Position numbers and translations under genes: made by a program
Assembly: GCF_026242055.1 (NCBI RefSeq)
Contig: NZ_JAPJDL010000002.1
Location: 1 to 64,000 of the forward strand
Direction: 5' to 3'
DNA length: 64,000 nt
Source of the DNA: Lentzea sp. NEAU-D7
GTDB lineage: Bacteria > Actinomycetota > Actinomycetes > Mycobacteriales > Pseudonocardiaceae
The notes under the pieces: model-generated
What the model was told of the DNA's origin: nothing
The model's input: the letters and a program-made list of their open reading frames with translations, nothing else
Database searches by the model: none
Shown: positions 33,557 through 42,177 of the stretch, one piece after another
How positions within the stretch are numbered: position 1 is the first letter of the stretch
How the letters are laid out: each line of letters begins with the position of its first letter

Positions 33557-33579
33557 CCTGCGGGCGGGAGGCCCGCAGG
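33557..33579 (-). terminator. Hairpin between peptide ORF and XRE-NB-ARC gene
   Basis: A perfect 9-bp stem CCTGCGGGC-gggag-GCCCGCAGG, 14 nt after the stop of the short peptide ORF at 33594-33641 and about 40 nt before the XRE-NB-ARC start. It could be a terminator for the peptide transcript or an attenuator. Confidence 0.5.
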
Positions 33580-33593
33580 TCCGCCGTTCCCGT

Positions 33594-33641
33594 TCAGCCG
33601 AGCAGGGTGCTCAGCACGACGATGATGAAGTGCGTGTGCAT
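33594..33641 (-). CDS. Candidate 15-residue hydrophobic peptide
   Basis: ATG to TGA encodes MHTHFIIVVLSTLLG. A purine-rich AAGGGA is 6 nt upstream of the ATG, and a 9-bp hairpin follows the stop. The peptide is hydrophobic in its middle and its gene directly precedes an XRE-TPR-type regulator on the same strand. It may be a signalling peptide, a leader peptide or a small membrane toxin. An ORF this short can arise by chance. The other parts of 33517-33824 show no gene. Confidence 0.4.
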   Translation of the reverse strand: MHTHFIIVVLSTLLG

Positions 33642-33824
33642 GACAGGTCCCTTCAGTCGATTCGGGTTTCAGGTCCTCGCGAGGCGTTTCGCATCGATGT
33701 GGAGATCGTGCGAGCCGTCCTGTGCCGCGAGGAACCGGTTTCCGCTGGAAAGAAACACTTGGAAACCGGGAAACCCGTTTTCAGCTGCCGTTTCCCGCGA
33801 CCGCGGGAAACGGGGGGACCTGGA

Positions 33825-35078
33825 TCAGCCTCCGGTCTTGCGGGTGAGGCTTTCGATCGTGCTCGCGAGACGGAGCAGCGGGCTGGGCAGCCGGAGCAGC
33901 CCTTGCGCGACCCGTGCCATCGACGCCCACTGCTGCCAGGCCCCGTGCTGGGCGACGAGGACGGGTGCCGCCTCGTCGATCAGCGTCCGAGCCCGGTCGA
34001 GCTCGTGCGCCTTCAGCAGGCAGACGCCCAGCTGGAACCGGGTCAGCTGGGCCTCGGGGTGCTGCCGGCCCAGCACCTCGACGTGGCGGGGCAGCAGGTC
34101 TTCGTAGATCTTCCTGGCCGCTGCCCAGTCGCCCTTGTTCGCGGTGGCCAGGCCGATGTAGAGCCTGACCCGCATCGCCAGGGGATGCCGAGGGCCGAGT
34201 TGGGCGTGGATGCGCCGCTCGGCGTCGGTGAGCACCTCCAGGGCGTCGCCCGGGCGTGAGTTGTTGTGCAGCGTCAACCCGTGCAGGACCTGGAGGTCGA
34301 GCGTCAGCGGGTTGTTCTCGCCGTACCACTCGACGGACTCGCGGAGCGCCCCGGCCACCTTCTTCGTGGCGAGCTGCCACTCCTGAGGCCGGGCTTTGCG
34401 CTCCGACCACGCGAGCACGAGCTCGCCCTCCGCCTCGACGGCGACGGCGTCGCGCGCCAGGTGGTGCCGTGGAAGACCGGCCTCCCCGAGCACGCGGACG
34501 ACCTGGTCGGCCGTCGCCCTCGACTCGATCACCTTCCCGGTGAGGAGCTGGAGCCTCGCCGCCTCGATCGCGACGCGGGGCCAGGGCCCGAGATGGGTAC
34601 CGGTCGGGTGTTCGGCGCGCAGTGCCGACCACAGCCCCGTGATCCCCTCGAACGCCTCCTTGTACCGGCCACGTCTGCGCAGCGCGGCCATCCGCATCAG
34701 CACGGTGTGGTTGCGTTCTTCCTCCGGCATCCAGACGGGCGCGAAGCCGAACTGCCCCACGAGTTCGTGCTCGTGGAAGACCTCGTCGGCCTTGGCGATG
34801 TCCCCGTCCAGGTCGTGTGCGCGGGCGGCCAGGAAACGCGCCCGGTACTCGGTGTGGCCGTCGGAGCCCCCGGTCAGTCCTCCGGTGAGCCGCAGAACCT
34901 CCTGCGTGTCACCGGTTTCCACCGCGAGTCTGGCCGCGGCGAGCACGTCGCGGGCCCGGGGGCGGGGGCCACGGGCGCGCCCGGCCGGCCCCCGGGCCGC
35001 GCGGGCCCCGCGCCCGGCGGGCGGCGCCCCCCCCCCCGCGGGGGGGCGCCGCCCCCCCCCCCCCCCCCACGGCCGCAC
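33825..35078 (-). CDS. TPR-region of TIR-NB-ARC-TPR protein (frame-disrupted 3' part)
   Basis: From about 34950 downwards the frame encodes normal TPR helices (VLAAARLAVETGDTQEVLRL, ARFLAARAHDLDGDIAKADEVF, TKVIES-type repeats, GDALEVLTDAERRIHAQLG, GDWAAARKIYEDLLPRHVEVLG). It has no convincing start of its own; its 5' part is only the C/G low-complexity tract. It is in a different frame from the TIR-NB-ARC part immediately upstream, and most likely forms the C-terminus of that protein. Confidence 0.8.
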   Translation of the reverse strand: MRPWGGGGGRRPPAGGGAPPAGRGARAARGPAGRARGPRPRARDVLAAARLAVETGDTQEVLRLTGGLTGGSDGHTEYRARFLAARAHDLDGDIAKADEVFHEHELVGQFGFAPVWMPEEERNHTVLMRMAALRRRGRYKEAFEGITGLWSALRAEHPTGTHLGPWPRVAIEAARLQLLTGKVIESRATADQVVRVLGEAGLPRHHLARDAVAVEAEGELVLAWSERKARPQEWQLATKKVAGALRESVEWYGENNPLTLDLQVLHGLTLHNNSRPGDALEVLTDAERRIHAQLGPRHPLAMRVRLYIGLATANKGDWAAARKIYEDLLPRHVEVLGRQHPEAQLTRFQLGVCLLKAHELDRARTLIDEAAPVLVAQHGAWQQWASMARVAQGLLRLPSPLLRLASTIESLTRKTGG

Positions 35079-36744
35079 GCCGTGCCGCTCGTGCCGCGAG
35101 CAGGTCTCCGTGCTCCTCGTACACCTCCGCGACCGCGCGGAGCAGCTCGAGCCGGCGGCTCGTGGGCACGGCCGGGTGCTCGGCGATCTTGACCGCGTGT
35201 GCGCACATGTCGGCCGACTTCGTCTTCAACGCGGACAGCACGACACCCGAGGCCTGGTGCGCCAGGGTGTCGAGCAGCGAGTGGTCGAGGTCCTGCCGTG
35301 CCGCGCCGGCGACCAGCGCGTGCAGCTGCCACAGCTGCCTGCGCGTGCCCTCACCGTGGTGGACGCGGTGCAGCAGGCAGTACGCGTCGAGTTCGTCGAG
35401 GGCCTCGGCCACGAGCACCGGCGCTCGCTCGCCCAGCAGCGCGGACAGGCCCTGCACCAGCAGGTCGCCGCCGAACGGCGCCCTGGCGAGCAGGGAGGCG
35501 AAGCCGAGCAGCACTCGTGCGTGCTGGCTGCGGGCCCGGACGATCGGTGTGAGGGTGTCGACGATCGAGTCCGCGTCTTCCTGGAACTGGTGCAGCGCAC
35601 CGGTCCCCTGCCCGCTGCGCAACGACCGGACGGCGGCGGTGATGATCAGCGGGTGGCCGTGCGAGCGCTCGACCAGCTCCGCGATCGCCGACCGTTCGCC
35701 GTCGCCGAGATCGGGCCACTGCGCGGCGAACAGTTCCTCCGCCTCGACCTGGGTGATGCCGTCGAGAGGGACCGCGGGCACCGGCCAGTCCGGCCTCGCG
35801 GTGCGGCTGGTGAGGACGGTCCGGACGAACGGGGACGGGACGATCAGCTCGTCGAGCACGTCGTTGGCCAATCCGTCCGGCACGTCGTCGATCACCCACA
35901 GCACGTTCTTCCTGGCGGCGGTGATCCTCTCGCCCACCGTGGCCAGTGCCTGCCGCAGGTCCAGGCCGTTCAGGCCCGTGCCGAAGCGCTCGCGCGCCAC
36001 GCGGTTCAGCTCCGCCGCCCAGTGCGCGCGGACGTCGCCGACCAGGTCGCCGAACCCGGTCCACTCCTGACCACCGGGATAGGCGTCGCGGAACAGGAAC
36101 CCGTACTGCTCCGCGAGCGCGGTCTTGCCCATGCCGGGCGGTGCCTTGACCAGTGCGACGGAGTGCGACTTCGGTGCTTGTGCGGCGAAGAGGTCGTTGC
36201 CCCGCAGGGCGCTGTGGACGTCCCACAGCGCGGGGTAGCGGCCGACGAAGCGCCGGGGATGGCGGAGGCGTTCGTGGAACTCGTGCGCGGAGGCGTCCGG
36301 GACGCCTCCCATCGGCGCGGTCAGCCGGCTCGCCTTGCCGAGCACGGCTTCGGCCAGCGCGTCCACATCGGAGTCGTGCCGCCACGCGAGGTAGGCGGCG
36401 TCGGTGAGCTCCACCGGGTGGATGTGCCGGTCGTCGCCCTCCGGGTTGACCACGGCGATCCGGGCCGCCGGGTGCTCGCCGTGGTGCAACGCGGACAGGA
36501 ACGCCCTGGTGAGCTCCCACTGGCACGCGTAGCGCGTCGGATAGCGGCGGGAGTAGTACGCCACCAGCAGGTGGGACCTGTCGAGCTCCCGGCGCAGGTT
36601 CTCCGTGATGGGGTCGAACACGTGGATGTCGCGGTCCCTGAACACGTCGATCCCGCGGGCGTTCAAGCCCGCCTCGATGACGTCGACAGCCGCCTCGTCT
36701 GCCCACGTGTAGCTCAGGAAGATCCGCGGTCGTGCTGCGGTCAT
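34909..36744 (-). CDS. TIR-NB-ARC STAND protein (5' part, frame runs into C/G tract)
   Basis: The TIR domain is at residues 5-138 (RIFLSYTWADEAAVDVIEAG, GIDVFRDRD, SHLLVAYYSRRY) with the candidate catalytic E77 in CQWEL. NB-ARC follows: P-loop PPGMGKTA (~202-209), Walker B NVLWVIDDVPD (~280-290), LTSRTAR. Helical repeats follow until the low-complexity tract, after which the frame is meaningless (Gly/Arg/Pro-rich). The intact protein probably spans 33825-36744, about 970 residues. ATG 36744 has GGAGG 8 nt upstream. Bacterial TIR-STANDs typically degrade NAD or make cyclic-ADPR signals on infection. Confidence 0.88.
   Translation of the reverse strand: MTAARPRIFLSYTWADEAAVDVIEAGLNARGIDVFRDRDIHVFDPITENLRRELDRSHLLVAYYSRRYPTRYACQWELTRAFLSALHHGEHPAARIAVVNPEGDDRHIHPVELTDAAYLAWRHDSDVDALAEAVLGKASRLTAPMGGVPDASAHEFHERLRHPRRFVGRYPALWDVHSALRGNDLFAAQAPKSHSVALVKAPPGMGKTALAEQYGFLFRDAYPGGQEWTGFGDLVGDVRAHWAAELNRVARERFGTGLNGLDLRQALATVGERITAARKNVLWVIDDVPDGLANDVLDELIVPSPFVRTVLTSRTARPDWPVPAVPLDGITQVEAEELFAAQWPDLGDGERSAIAELVERSHGHPLIITAAVRSLRSGQGTGALHQFQEDADSIVDTLTPIVRARSQHARVLLGFASLLARAPFGGDLLVQGLSALLGERAPVLVAEALDELDAYCLLHRVHHGEGTRRQLWQLHALVAGAARQDLDHSLLDTLAHQASGVVLSALKTKSADMCAHAVKIAEHPAVPTSRRLELLRAVAEVYEEHGDLLAARAARRAAVGGGGGAAPPRGGGGAARRARGPRGPGAGRARPWPPPPGPRRARRGQTRGGNR
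34951..35076. repeat. Extreme C/G low-complexity tract with frame break
   Basis: This ~125-nt tract is nearly pure G+C, with an 11-C run (35027-35037) and a 17-C run (35052-35068), and short stretches that look like fused inverted G/C runs. It divides two frames of one TIR-NB-ARC-TPR gene. The sequence does not resemble the coding DNA on either side. An assembly or consensus error over a hard region is likely; a true phase-variable tract is the alternative. Confidence 0.75.
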
Positions 36745-36964
36745 CGTTGCGTGCCTCCGCTCGTCGTCCCACCAACCATGCCCGCGGGCACACGACACAA
36801 GCCAGGCGAAAAGATGACAGAAGTCCGTCAGATTCCTGGCGCCGTGTGTGATCGTTCATCCACGAATCGGTGCGGTGTCAGCACTTTCTCTCCGGGGCCG
36901 TCGTTTCGCGTACTGGTGGTCGGAGATGCCGCCGGATCCGTTACGCGATCACTCGATCGGATCA

Positions 36965-37001
36965 GCGGGCGGGGAGCCGGTTCCCGCGGCTCCCCGCCCG
37001 C
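36965..37001 (-). terminator. Strong hairpin after Ter operon
   Basis: A 14-bp perfect stem GCGGGCGGGGAGCC / GGCTCCCCGCCCGC with a 9-nt loop, 5 nt beyond the last terD stop codon. Terminator of the Ter operon. The remaining 36745-36964 is promoter region for the TIR-NB-ARC gene and shows no ORF. Confidence 0.75.
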
Positions 37002-37005
37002 CCGG

Positions 37006-37584
37006 TCAGAGGGCACCGGCGATCGCGGGCAGCAGTTCGTGGAAGGTGCGTCCCGAGGCGGGAATGCCGAGTGCGGTCATCGACCAGCCGGAACCCTCCC
37101 GCGTCACCTTGGCCATGATCTGGGCGTTGTGCCTGCCGGAGCCCGAGAGGCTGTACTTGGCGACCTCGGCACCGCCGCCCGCCTCGTCCACCAGGCGGCA
37201 GAACGCGTTCTCGATCTGCGAGAAGTCCTGGCCGGTGAACGAGTTCACGGTGAACACGAGGGTCTTCACCTCGGCGGGCACCCGTGCGAGGTCGACCCGG
37301 ATCGACTCGTCGTCGCCGTCTCCCGCACCGGTGCGGTTGTCACCGGTGTGCACGACGGCCCCGTCCCTGCTCCTGAGCTGGCGGAACCAGATCTGGTCGA
37401 CGAGCTTGCCGCCGGCGTCGAAGAGCAGCGCTGACGCGTCGAGGTCGATGTCCTGGTCGCGCAGGCCGAACAGGCCCCTCTTCTTCACGGCGTCCCAGCC
37501 GAGGCCCATGCGGACGTTCGTGAGCGTGCCGCCGTCCTGCTTGCGCAGGGAGACCTTCTGGCCCTTGGTCAAGGTGATGGTCAT
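37006..37584 (-). CDS. terD: TerD-family protein
   Basis: A 192-residue calcium-binding stress protein. Family signs: N-terminal MTITLTKGQKVSL, MGLGWDAV, IDLDASALLFD and the acidic loop GAGDGDDESIRVDL, which with the earlier DxD binds two Ca ions. TerD/TerZ proteins associate with the membrane-bound TerC and give resistance to tellurite, phage and colicins. It is the last gene of the four-gene operon. ATG 37584 begins the canonical N-terminus; the upstream frame is noise. Confidence 0.92.
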   Translation of the reverse strand: MTITLTKGQKVSLRKQDGGTLTNVRMGLGWDAVKKRGLFGLRDQDIDLDASALLFDAGGKLVDQIWFRQLRSRDGAVVHTGDNRTGAGDGDDESIRVDLARVPAEVKTLVFTVNSFTGQDFSQIENAFCRLVDEAGGGAEVAKYSLSGSGRHNAQIMAKVTREGSGWSMTALGIPASGRTFHELLPAIAGAL

Positions 37585-37618
37585 GCCGGACTGCCTTTCG
37601 GTGGTGGTTGGCTCGGTG

Positions 37619-38278
37619 TCACTTGCGGCCTGCCGTCCAGCGCAGGCCCCAGCCGTACTCCTGGTCCAGCCGCTGCTGCCCGCCGTCGAGGTAGCGGACC
37701 TCGCGGCGCACGGTGAGACCATGTTCACCCGACTGCTCGATCATGGCGACGGCGCACATCCGTGCGTTGTCACGGGGTTCGTCGAGCCGTACCTCGATGG
37801 CGGGGCCCGTCGCCGGGTGCAGTGTCACGACGCCGTCGGCCGCCGCCCAGTTGGGCACGCCCTCGTAGATGAAGGCGAACACGACGATGCGCCGGATGCG
37901 GGTGGCGTGCGCGAGGTCCACGAACAGGTTCTCGCCCGCGGTGCCGGCGCCGGAGCGGTCGTCACCGTCGAGCCAGACGACCTTGTCCCACACGCCTTCC
38001 GGGCTCGCGCTGAACGAGTTCCCGAGTGCCTGCACGACGCCTTTGGAGCCGTCGGTGAACTCGTAGAGACAACCGAGGTCGAGGTCGATGGCGGCCGGGG
38101 CCAGCCATTGGCGCAGGAGTCCTCCCGCGCTCTTCGGTGCCGGGCGGGCGTTCCAGTTCAGGTTGACCCGCAGCACGCCCGTCGCCTGCTTGTGCAGCGA
38201 GACGCTCGGCTTGGACTTGGTGAGCAGGACGGTTCCGGTGGACCCTCCCGCGGGGCGTTTCGTGTAGTCGATTGCCAT
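37619..38278 (-). CDS. TerD-superfamily protein (TerA/TerF-like)
   Basis: A 219-residue divergent TerD-fold protein. It has VLLTKSKPSVSLHKQ, LRVNLNWNARP, IDLDLGCLYEF and GDDRSGAGTAGENLFVDL, and the C-terminal GWGLRWTAGRK typical of TerA-like members. Acidic residues around DRSGAG are weaker than in terD, so calcium binding is uncertain. It ends 34 nt before terD and starts 8 nt after the membrane-protein gene. Confidence 0.85.
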   Translation of the reverse strand: MAIDYTKRPAGGSTGTVLLTKSKPSVSLHKQATGVLRVNLNWNARPAPKSAGGLLRQWLAPAAIDLDLGCLYEFTDGSKGVVQALGNSFSASPEGVWDKVVWLDGDDRSGAGTAGENLFVDLAHATRIRRIVVFAFIYEGVPNWAAADGVVTLHPATGPAIEVRLDEPRDNARMCAVAMIEQSGEHGLTVRREVRYLDGGQQRLDQEYGWGLRWTAGRK

Positions 38279-38286
38279 GACACACC

Positions 38287-39351
38287 TCAGGTTCCGGCGG
38301 TTTCCAGGGATCGGCCGGCCGCTGTGGCGCGCTTGTTGCGGACGACCGAGGAGACGAACGCGAGCAGGATGAAACTGATCCCGATGAGGCCGGTCACCAG
38401 TTCGGGGATCTCGAACCTGATGGTGCCCAGCAGGAGGACGGCGAGCGCGCCGATCGCCCAGTGGGCGCCGTGCTCCAGGTACACGTACTCCTCCAGAGTC
38501 CGTTGCCGGACCAGGAAAACGGTCAGCGAGCGCACGAACGTGGCACCGATCAGTCCGAGTCCTACCGCGATGATGATCGGGTCGGAGGTGATCGCGAAGG
38601 CGCCCACGACACCGTCGAAGCTGAACGTCGCGTCGAGCACTTCCAGGTACAGGAAGGACATGAACGCGGCCTTGCCCACCTTGACCCTCAGCGAGCCGCC
38701 GCCGTGCCGGTCCGGGTCGAACCTCGAGCTCAGCGCCTTGACGAGCACGTAGGTGAGCAGTCCGAACACCCCGGACAGCACGACCGTGGTCGACTTGCCT
38801 TCCGGTGCGAACTCCAGTGCCGCCACGCCGATCACCAGCAGGGCCACCGCGATCGAGAGCTGTTCGAGCTGGCCGATGCGGGCGAGCGGCCGTTCCACCC
38901 AGCCCATCCACGTGATCTCGCGCCGTTCGAAGACGAAGTCGCAGAACAACGTCAGCAGGAAGATGCCGCCGAACGCGGCGATCGCGGGATGCGCGTCGTG
39001 CAGGATGTAGCCGTACGTTCCCGGGGTGTGCGGATCACCGCCCTCCATCGCCAGCGAGATCGCCGACGTGGGGGAGAGGCCGGCGGTCACGCCCACGACG
39101 AGCAACGGGAACGCGAGGCGCATGCCGAAGACGGCGATCAGGATGCCGACCGTGAGGAAGAGTTTCTGCCAGAAGGCGCTCATCGTCTTGAGCACCGTCG
39201 CGTTCACGACGGCGTTGTCGAACGAGAGCGTCAGTTCCAGCACGCCGAGGATCGCGGCGAGGGCGAGGCCCGCCGGGCCGGCGTAGAGGTAGGCGCCGAC
39301 GAGTCCGACGGCGGTGACGGCGAGCGAGCCGCCGAACGTCCTGAGCCACAT
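38287..39351 (-). CDS. TerC-family (DUF475) integral membrane protein
   Basis: A 354-residue polytopic protein with about nine helices. Two acidic intramembrane motifs are typical of the TerC superfamily: LELTLSFDNAVVNA and LEVLDATFSFDGVVGA. These internal repeats contain the conserved Asp residues thought to conduct or bind metal ions. In the Ter system the membrane protein anchors TerD-type proteins. It lies between two TerD-type genes. Confidence 0.92.
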   Translation of the reverse strand: MWLRTFGGSLAVTAVGLVGAYLYAGPAGLALAAILGVLELTLSFDNAVVNATVLKTMSAFWQKLFLTVGILIAVFGMRLAFPLLVVGVTAGLSPTSAISLAMEGGDPHTPGTYGYILHDAHPAIAAFGGIFLLTLFCDFVFERREITWMGWVERPLARIGQLEQLSIAVALLVIGVAALEFAPEGKSTTVVLSGVFGLLTYVLVKALSSRFDPDRHGGGSLRVKVGKAAFMSFLYLEVLDATFSFDGVVGAFAITSDPIIIAVGLGLIGATFVRSLTVFLVRQRTLEEYVYLEHGAHWAIGALAVLLLGTIRFEIPELVTGLIGISFILLAFVSSVVRNKRATAAGRSLETAGT

Positions 39352-39429
39352 GGGTTTCTCCGACGGGATGTGGGTGGGCCGCGCGGGGCGCGGCCCACCG
39401 CCTTCGTGCGCGAGGGGCGGAAAGGACCG

Positions 39430-40008
39430 TCAGGCCACGTTCACGCCGTAGTCGCGGGCGATGCCGGACAGACCGGCCGCGTAGCCCTGACCGACGGCGC
39501 GGAACTTCCACTCGGCACCCGCGCGGTACAGCTCGCCGAAGAGCATCGCCGTCTCGGTGGAGGCGTCCTCGCTCAGGTCGTACCGGGTGATCTCCGCGCC
39601 ACCGTCCTGGTTGACCACGCGGATGAACGCGTTGCGCACCTGGCCGAACGACTGCGATCTGGCCTCGGCGTCGTGAATGGACACCGCGAACACGATCTTG
39701 TCGCACTCGGCGGGCACCCCGGCGAGGTCGACCTTCAACGACTCGTCGTCGCCGTCGCCCTCGCCGGTCAGGTTGTCGCCGGTGTGCTCGACCGAGCCCT
39801 CGGGGCTCTTGAGGTTGTTGAAGAAGATGAAGTGGGCGTCGGACATGACCTTGCCGGAGGCGTTGCACATCAGTGCGCTCGCGTCGAGGTCGAAGTCCGA
39901 GCCGCTGGTCGACCGCGCGTCCCAGCCGAGCCCGACGAGAACCGCGGTGAGGCCGGGGGCCTGCTTCGTGAGCGAGACGTTGCCACCCTTGGTGAGCATT
40001 ACGGTCAT
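39430..40008 (-). CDS. terD: TerD-family protein, first gene of Ter operon
   Basis: A 192-residue TerD protein: [48 protein letters not shown]. All calcium-binding acidic residues are present. ATG 40008 has AGGAGGAAGCA in front. The operon reads terD - terC/DUF475 - terA-like - terD. Upstream is a 412-nt gap, the promoter region shared with the divergent TIR operon. Confidence 0.93.
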   Translation of the reverse strand: MTVMLTKGGNVSLTKQAPGLTAVLVGLGWDARSTSGSDFDLDASALMCNASGKVMSDAHFIFFNNLKSPEGSVEHTGDNLTGEGDGDDESLKVDLAGVPAECDKIVFAVSIHDAEARSQSFGQVRNAFIRVVNQDGGAEITRYDLSEDASTETAMLFGELYRAGAEWKFRAVGQGYAAGLSGIARDYGVNVA

Positions 40009-40420
40009 TGCTTCCTCCTGTTGTTCACGGCAGCCTTCAGAACGGCTTCTGCTATTGGCCGACGGATATCGCCGGTGATTTAACGGCGACTGTCGAACGC
40101 GTTGTGAACATCGGAGGCACGGGGAAGCCGTTACCGGTTGACAGAGGTGGGTGTGGACGTTGTCATGAAAGCGTCCAGTATTTGTCGTGTCGGGTTCGAA
40201 CTGGACACGAGGACTGGTCAGTGATCGAAAAGCGGCTGGTCCAGGCGTGGACGAGGTGCTGTGACGCCCTGTTTTCGCAGGTACCGGAAGTATTCTTGAT
40301 CGCTCCGAATTTCGCTCGTGAGCGAATCGGCGGTCGAACGAGTCGTGTGCGTTCTGGATTGTGGGATGTGGAATGCTTGGCGCCCGGTCGTTGTTCACTC
40401 GGAAGGTCGACGAGGTGCTG
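40009..40420. promoter_or_regulatory. 412-nt divergent control region between Ter and TIR operons
   Basis: AT-richer than its surroundings and without a credible gene on either strand. It must hold the promoters of both the Ter operon (minus) and the TIR1-TIR2-metallopeptidase operon (plus). TTGACA at 40138-40143 is a possible -35 for the plus strand, but no good -10 at normal spacing follows. I could not identify an operator. Confidence 0.5.
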
Positions 40421-41332
40421 ATGTCCGATCGTGAAACCTATGACGTCGCTGTGTCGTTCTCTGGCGCGCAGCGCAGCTTGGCGGAGAATTATGTGCGTGC
40501 CTGCGAGGCCCTTGGGCTGAGCGTCTTCTACGACAAGAACGTCTCGGCCCAAATGTGGGGGCGCAACTTCATCGTCGAGTTCCGCAGGATCTACGGCAAG
40601 GGCATCGCGCGGTACGTCGTGCCGTTCTTCTCCCGCGAGTACCTCGGCGGCTCCTACCCGATGGACGAGTACAACGCCGCGCTCACCTGGTCGATCGAAC
40701 TGCGCGAGGACGCGTACATCCTGCCGATCATGGTGGGGGACGTGCGGGTGCCGGAGGAACTGCTGAGCTCGGCCACCGCGCACCTGCGCGCCGAGGACTG
40801 GACGCCGGAGGAACTCGCGAAGATCACCGCCGAACGCGTCCGCAGCACCGTGCCCGCCGCCACCGCGCCGGTTCCCGCCACGCCTGCCCGGGGCGTCCTC
40901 CTGCCGCGGATCGCGCCGGGCAGCTTCAGCCCCTACGAGACCCTGGAGAACGCGCTCTCCGTTGTGGGTGAACGGTTCCAGGCCAACGCCGGCGCGCTGG
41001 AGCAGTACGGGTACACCTGCAGGGTGCGGACTCCCGACCACGCGGTGGAGGTGCGAGTCGAGAAGCGCGGCACGCCGGTGTACGGACTGCAGGTGTGGTT
41101 CGACGAGTCCTACCGGCAGGACCAGTTGGCGGTGGGCTACGGCGCGCCCTCGTACCGGGGGAGCGCGAAGAACGGCTGGGCCACGGCGGAGTGGGACAAG
41201 CAGCACGAGGAGGCGCGGCTGAAGTTCATCGACGGCCTGCAGGGCGCGGGCAGCACGCTCCTGACGGCCGAAGGGTTCTTCGACGCCCTGTGGCGCAAGG
41301 TCGTGCTGTACATCGAGCAGACGCACCGGTGA
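40421..41332 (+). CDS. TIR-domain protein, first gene of TIR/TIR/metallopeptidase operon
   Basis: A 303-residue protein. TIR domain at residues 6-140: [52 protein letters not shown] with E83 in the position of the NADase glutamate, then ILPIMVGD. Residues ~165-303 form a beta-rich domain I do not recognise ([27 protein letters not shown]). ATG 40421 is preferred over 40361; GAGG precedes it. Genes 2 and 3 follow after 23 nt and a 4-nt overlap. Probably an NAD-consuming or NAD-signal-making effector. Confidence 0.85.
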   Translation: MSDRETYDVAVSFSGAQRSLAENYVRACEALGLSVFYDKNVSAQMWGRNFIVEFRRIYGKGIARYVVPFFSREYLGGSYPMDEYNAALTWSIELREDAYILPIMVGDVRVPEELLSSATAHLRAEDWTPEELAKITAERVRSTVPAATAPVPATPARGVLLPRIAPGSFSPYETLENALSVVGERFQANAGALEQYGYTCRVRTPDHAVEVRVEKRGTPVYGLQVWFDESYRQDQLAVGYGAPSYRGSAKNGWATAEWDKQHEEARLKFIDGLQGAGSTLLTAEGFFDALWRKVVLYIEQTHR

Positions 41333-41355
41333 TGGGCCCTGGGAGGAATGAGCGC

Positions 41356-42177
41356 ATGACGGACGGCTTCCCCCTCGACCTCGGGTCCAGCAGCGATGAC
41401 GAGCTGTACGTCCTGCTGGGCGCCGAGCTCGACGGCGCGGGCGTGGGCATCTCGCCCGCGGACCGCGAGCGCTACCAGCGGTTCGCCCGGACCTGGCTCG
41501 ACAACAAGAGGTCGCAGCTGTGGCGGAGGATCCAGGGGAGCGAGACCTACCGCCTGTGGCTGGACTCGGCGGGACCGGGCCAGGTCGTCGACCCCGACAC
41601 CGTCGACCGGGTCCTGGGCGAGCAGGAGGGCTGGGACCCGCGCCCGGCGGCCGTGCTGGCCCTGTTGCTGGTGCGGGAGAAGTGCGCGGAGGTCGTCGGC
41701 TCCTACGACATCGCGGTGGCGTTCGCGCAGGAGCAGCGCGACTACGTGCACGCGCTCGTGGTGGCCGCGAAGGCGTTGGCGCTCAAGGTGTTCTACGAGC
41801 CCGACATGACGAACGCCTGGTGGGGACTCAACTTCGTGCAGGAGCGGCGCAAGGTCTACGGCCAGCGCGCGCTGCACTTCGTGCCGTTCATCTCCACCAA
41901 GTACCTCAGCGACGGGATACCGCTCGACGGGTTCTCGGCGGCGATGGTCCGCGCGATCGAACGCGGCGACCGGTACATCCTCCCGGTCCTCGTGGGTGAC
42001 GTCGCGGTGCCGCCGGAGCTGTTGTCGCCGCACATCGGCGTCATGCGGGCCGACGACCACTCGCCGGAGGAGCTCGCCGCCCACATGCGGGTCGTGGTGG
42101 ACGACTCGCGGCGGCGCGGCATGGCGGCCCGCGACTTCGGCGCCGTCGTGCACGACGCGCAACGGGAGCTCCGATGA
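41356..42177 (+). CDS. Protein with N-terminal helical domain and degenerate C-terminal TIR
   Basis: A 273-residue protein. Residues 1-112 are helical and unfamiliar (DELYVLLGAELDGAGVGIS, RYQRFARTWLDNKRSQLW). Residues 116-248 are TIR and align with TIR1: SYDIAVAFAQEQRDYV, LKVFYEPD, LHFVPFISTKYL, ILPVLVGDVAVP. Where TIR1 has DEY, this one has DGF (191-193), so the catalytic glutamate is missing. It may be a regulatory or scaffolding partner of TIR1. The stop overlaps the next start as ATGA. ATG 41356 follows GGGAGG. Confidence 0.82.
   Translation: MTDGFPLDLGSSSDDELYVLLGAELDGAGVGISPADRERYQRFARTWLDNKRSQLWRRIQGSETYRLWLDSAGPGQVVDPDTVDRVLGEQEGWDPRPAAVLALLLVREKCAEVVGSYDIAVAFAQEQRDYVHALVVAAKALALKVFYEPDMTNAWWGLNFVQERRKVYGQRALHFVPFISTKYLSDGIPLDGFSAAMVRAIERGDRYILPVLVGDVAVPPELLSPHIGVMRADDHSPEELAAHMRVVVDDSRRRGMAARDFGAVVHDAQRELR

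Noticed and set aside
34396..37434. 1012-codon plus-strand open frame across the TIR-NB-ARC gene
   Set aside because: Antisense to TIR-NB-ARC and TerD genes and runs through the artificial-looking C tract; no domain.
40138..40170. Sigma70-type promoter from TTGACA at 40138
   Set aside because: No acceptable -10 hexamer at 16-18 nt spacing, so it is not claimed as a mapped promoter.
40009..40398. N-terminal extension of terD to 40398
   Set aside because: The added residues have no TerD similarity, and ATG 40008 has an excellent AGGAGG and the canonical MTVMLTKGG start.
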